A model generated the notes under the pieces. The model saw only the letters and a list, made by a program, of their open reading frames with translations. It was not told where the DNA came from and searched no databases. The position numbers and the translations under genes were made by a program. Positions 5,653-6,275 of a DNA stretch of 6,275 bases are shown here, in pieces. The stretch is from Candidatus Bathyarchaeota archaeon B63 (GTDB taxonomy: Archaea; Thermoproteota; Bathyarchaeia; Bathyarchaeales; DTEX01). The stretch lies in the NCBI GenBank assembly GCA_001593845.1, contig LUCF01000051.1, positions 1 to 6,275 on the forward strand. The letters are read 5' to 3'. Position 1 is the first letter of the stretch. Each line of letters opens with the position of its first letter.

Positions 5653-5681
5653 TGATGCGTTAGCCCATGATCATCGCATCA
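5653..5681. terminator. Inverted repeat between converging genes
   Basis: TGATGCG at 5653-5659 pairs with CGCATCA at 5675-5681 around a 15-base loop that itself contains the palindrome ATGATCAT (5667-5674). It begins three bases after the stop of the winged-helix gene and ends 20 bases before the stop of the minus-strand gene. This is the only room for termination in both directions. There is no long T-run, so the role as terminator is an inference from position and symmetry. Confidence 0.35.
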
Positions 5682-5711
5682 TCGGATTATAGGGGCTCCG
5701 GTCATCGCATC
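5671..5711. repeat. Pair of 10-bp direct repeats
   Basis: TCATCGCATC occurs at 5671-5680 and again at 5702-5711, 31 bases apart. The second copy is the end of the minus-strand peptidase gene (the Met-Arg-stop codons and one base). The first lies outside the gene. The pair may be a small duplication of the gene end, or two half sites. Confidence 0.5.
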
Positions 5712-6275
5712 TGAAAAGCTACAAATAGATTGATCAGCCAGGCGGTTAAATCGCCGAAGAGAAGCGCTACGAGAAAGCCGATCGTTATGAATATCAGAAA
5801 TGGAAGCCCCGGAGTAGCCCATACCTGACCCTGAATCTCACTGAGTTCTTCGAAGCCCGCTCCCTCAAGGCTGGGGGAGATTCTGATATGCCTGGTAACC
5901 TCTCCCCCTTCACCCCTCGTTAAGTACTCCATGGGGATATAGTGAAGCCCGCTCATTATCTTCTCCAGATCCACCTTGATGCCGGCCGTGAAGACGAGCA
6001 TCTTCTTCCAGAGAGGTTCATGCTCAAGCCCCCTGAACATCTCCCCTCTTATCCGTGCATACATGACTAGGTTATGGGAGAGGATGGCCAAGACGAGTAC
6101 TGATGATGCGAGGACCGCGTTCACTAAGACCGCCACTGGGAAGAGGGGGATCAAGGCCGATCGCCGAGCCGGGGAGACCGCTGGGTACATCGGGATCGCT
6201 ATGGAGAGGCATATCAGAGCCTTCGCATCTGCCCCGCCGAAGAAGCCAGCGTAAAAGAGGCTGAGGGAAATGCCC
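5702..6275 (-). CDS. Archaeal A24-family prepilin/preflagellin peptidase, 3' part
   Basis: This is an integral membrane aspartyl peptidase that cuts the class III signal peptide of pilin-like and archaellin precursors on the cytosolic side. Only the last 191 residues are in the window; the frame stays open through the right edge (one base of a further codon is left), so the methionine at 6190 is internal. The GxGD-type catalytic motif appears as FGGADAKAL, visible residues 12-20, with Asp16 (codon 6227-6229) the expected second catalytic aspartate; alanine in the third place is common in archaeal members. A membrane segment covers about 47-72. A soluble domain (about 73-155), like the archaeal A24 C-terminal domain, follows, then VWATPGLPFLIFITIGF and a final segment (about 157-188) with LLFGDL. 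The first catalytic aspartate must lie outside. Whether it serves archaella, adhesive pili or sugar-binding pilins cannot be told here. It converges on the winged-helix gene. Confidence 0.9.
   Translation of the reverse strand, partial: GISLSLFYAGFFGGADAKALICLSIAIPMYPAVSPARRSALIPLFPVAVLVNAVLASSVLVLAILSHNLVMYARIRGEMFRGLEHEPLWKKMLVFTAGIKVDLEKIMSGLHYIPMEYLTRGEGGEVTRHIRISPSLEGAGFEELSEIQGQVWATPGLPFLIFITIGFLVALLFGDLTAWLINLFVAFQMR

Noticed and set aside
5702..6190. Complete small membrane protein starting at the methionine codon 6188-6190
   Set aside because: The frame continues upstream to the window edge and includes the FGGADAKAL catalytic motif, so the methionine is internal and the gene is cut by the window end.
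5976..6254. Plus-strand open frame of 92 codons opposite the peptidase gene
   Set aside because: It overlaps the A24 peptidase frame, which carries recognisable catalytic and membrane motifs, so this is antisense noise.

Overview
The window looks like a piece of an archaeal chromosome, most likely from a thermophilic Thermoproteota-type lineage (Bathyarchaeia or a relative; the lineage is an inference). The signs are archaeal-type S5, L30 and L15 ribosomal proteins in spc-operon order followed by SecY and an archaeal EMC3/TMCO1-like (DUF106) protein; TATA boxes about 25 bases upstream of starts, some consistent with leaderless mRNAs; GTG and TTG starts; and heavy AGG/AGA and ATA codon use. 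Base and codon style look uniform, with no obvious foreign island.

Layout. Bases 1-133 hold no gene I can name; they contain a strong hairpin and two short open frames that run in from the left edge. At 174-890 (+) lies an unrecognised protein of about 238 residues with its own TATA-like box. A 130-base gap with TATA-like elements leads into the core run: rps5 (1021-1674), rpl30 (1680-2159), rpl15 (2176-2601), a second promoter, secY (2680-4113), an EMC3-like insertase (4121-4612) and a cytidylate-kinase-family gene (4626-5237). After a 133-base gap with a nested inverted repeat comes a small winged-helix regulator gene (5371-5649) with a promoter placed for a leaderless transcript. On the minus strand, converging on it, is the 3' part of an archaeal A24 prepilin/preflagellin peptidase gene (5702 to beyond 6275).

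How the genes fit together. The ribosomal proteins and SecY make up the usual translation and membrane-export block. The EMC3-like protein follows SecY by 7 bases, so two membrane-protein insertion factors are probably co-expressed. The kinase belongs to the conserved tail of this block in archaea. The block is broken relative to the common archaeal order: rpl18 is not next to rps5, and adk and L34e are absent between secY and the kinase.

I see no CRISPR array, complete mobile element, tRNA or rRNA, and no clear new defence or metabolic system. The points most worth a second look are the altered monophosphate-binding residues of the kinase, the nested dyad at its stop codon, the unrecognised first protein, and the broken ribosomal block.
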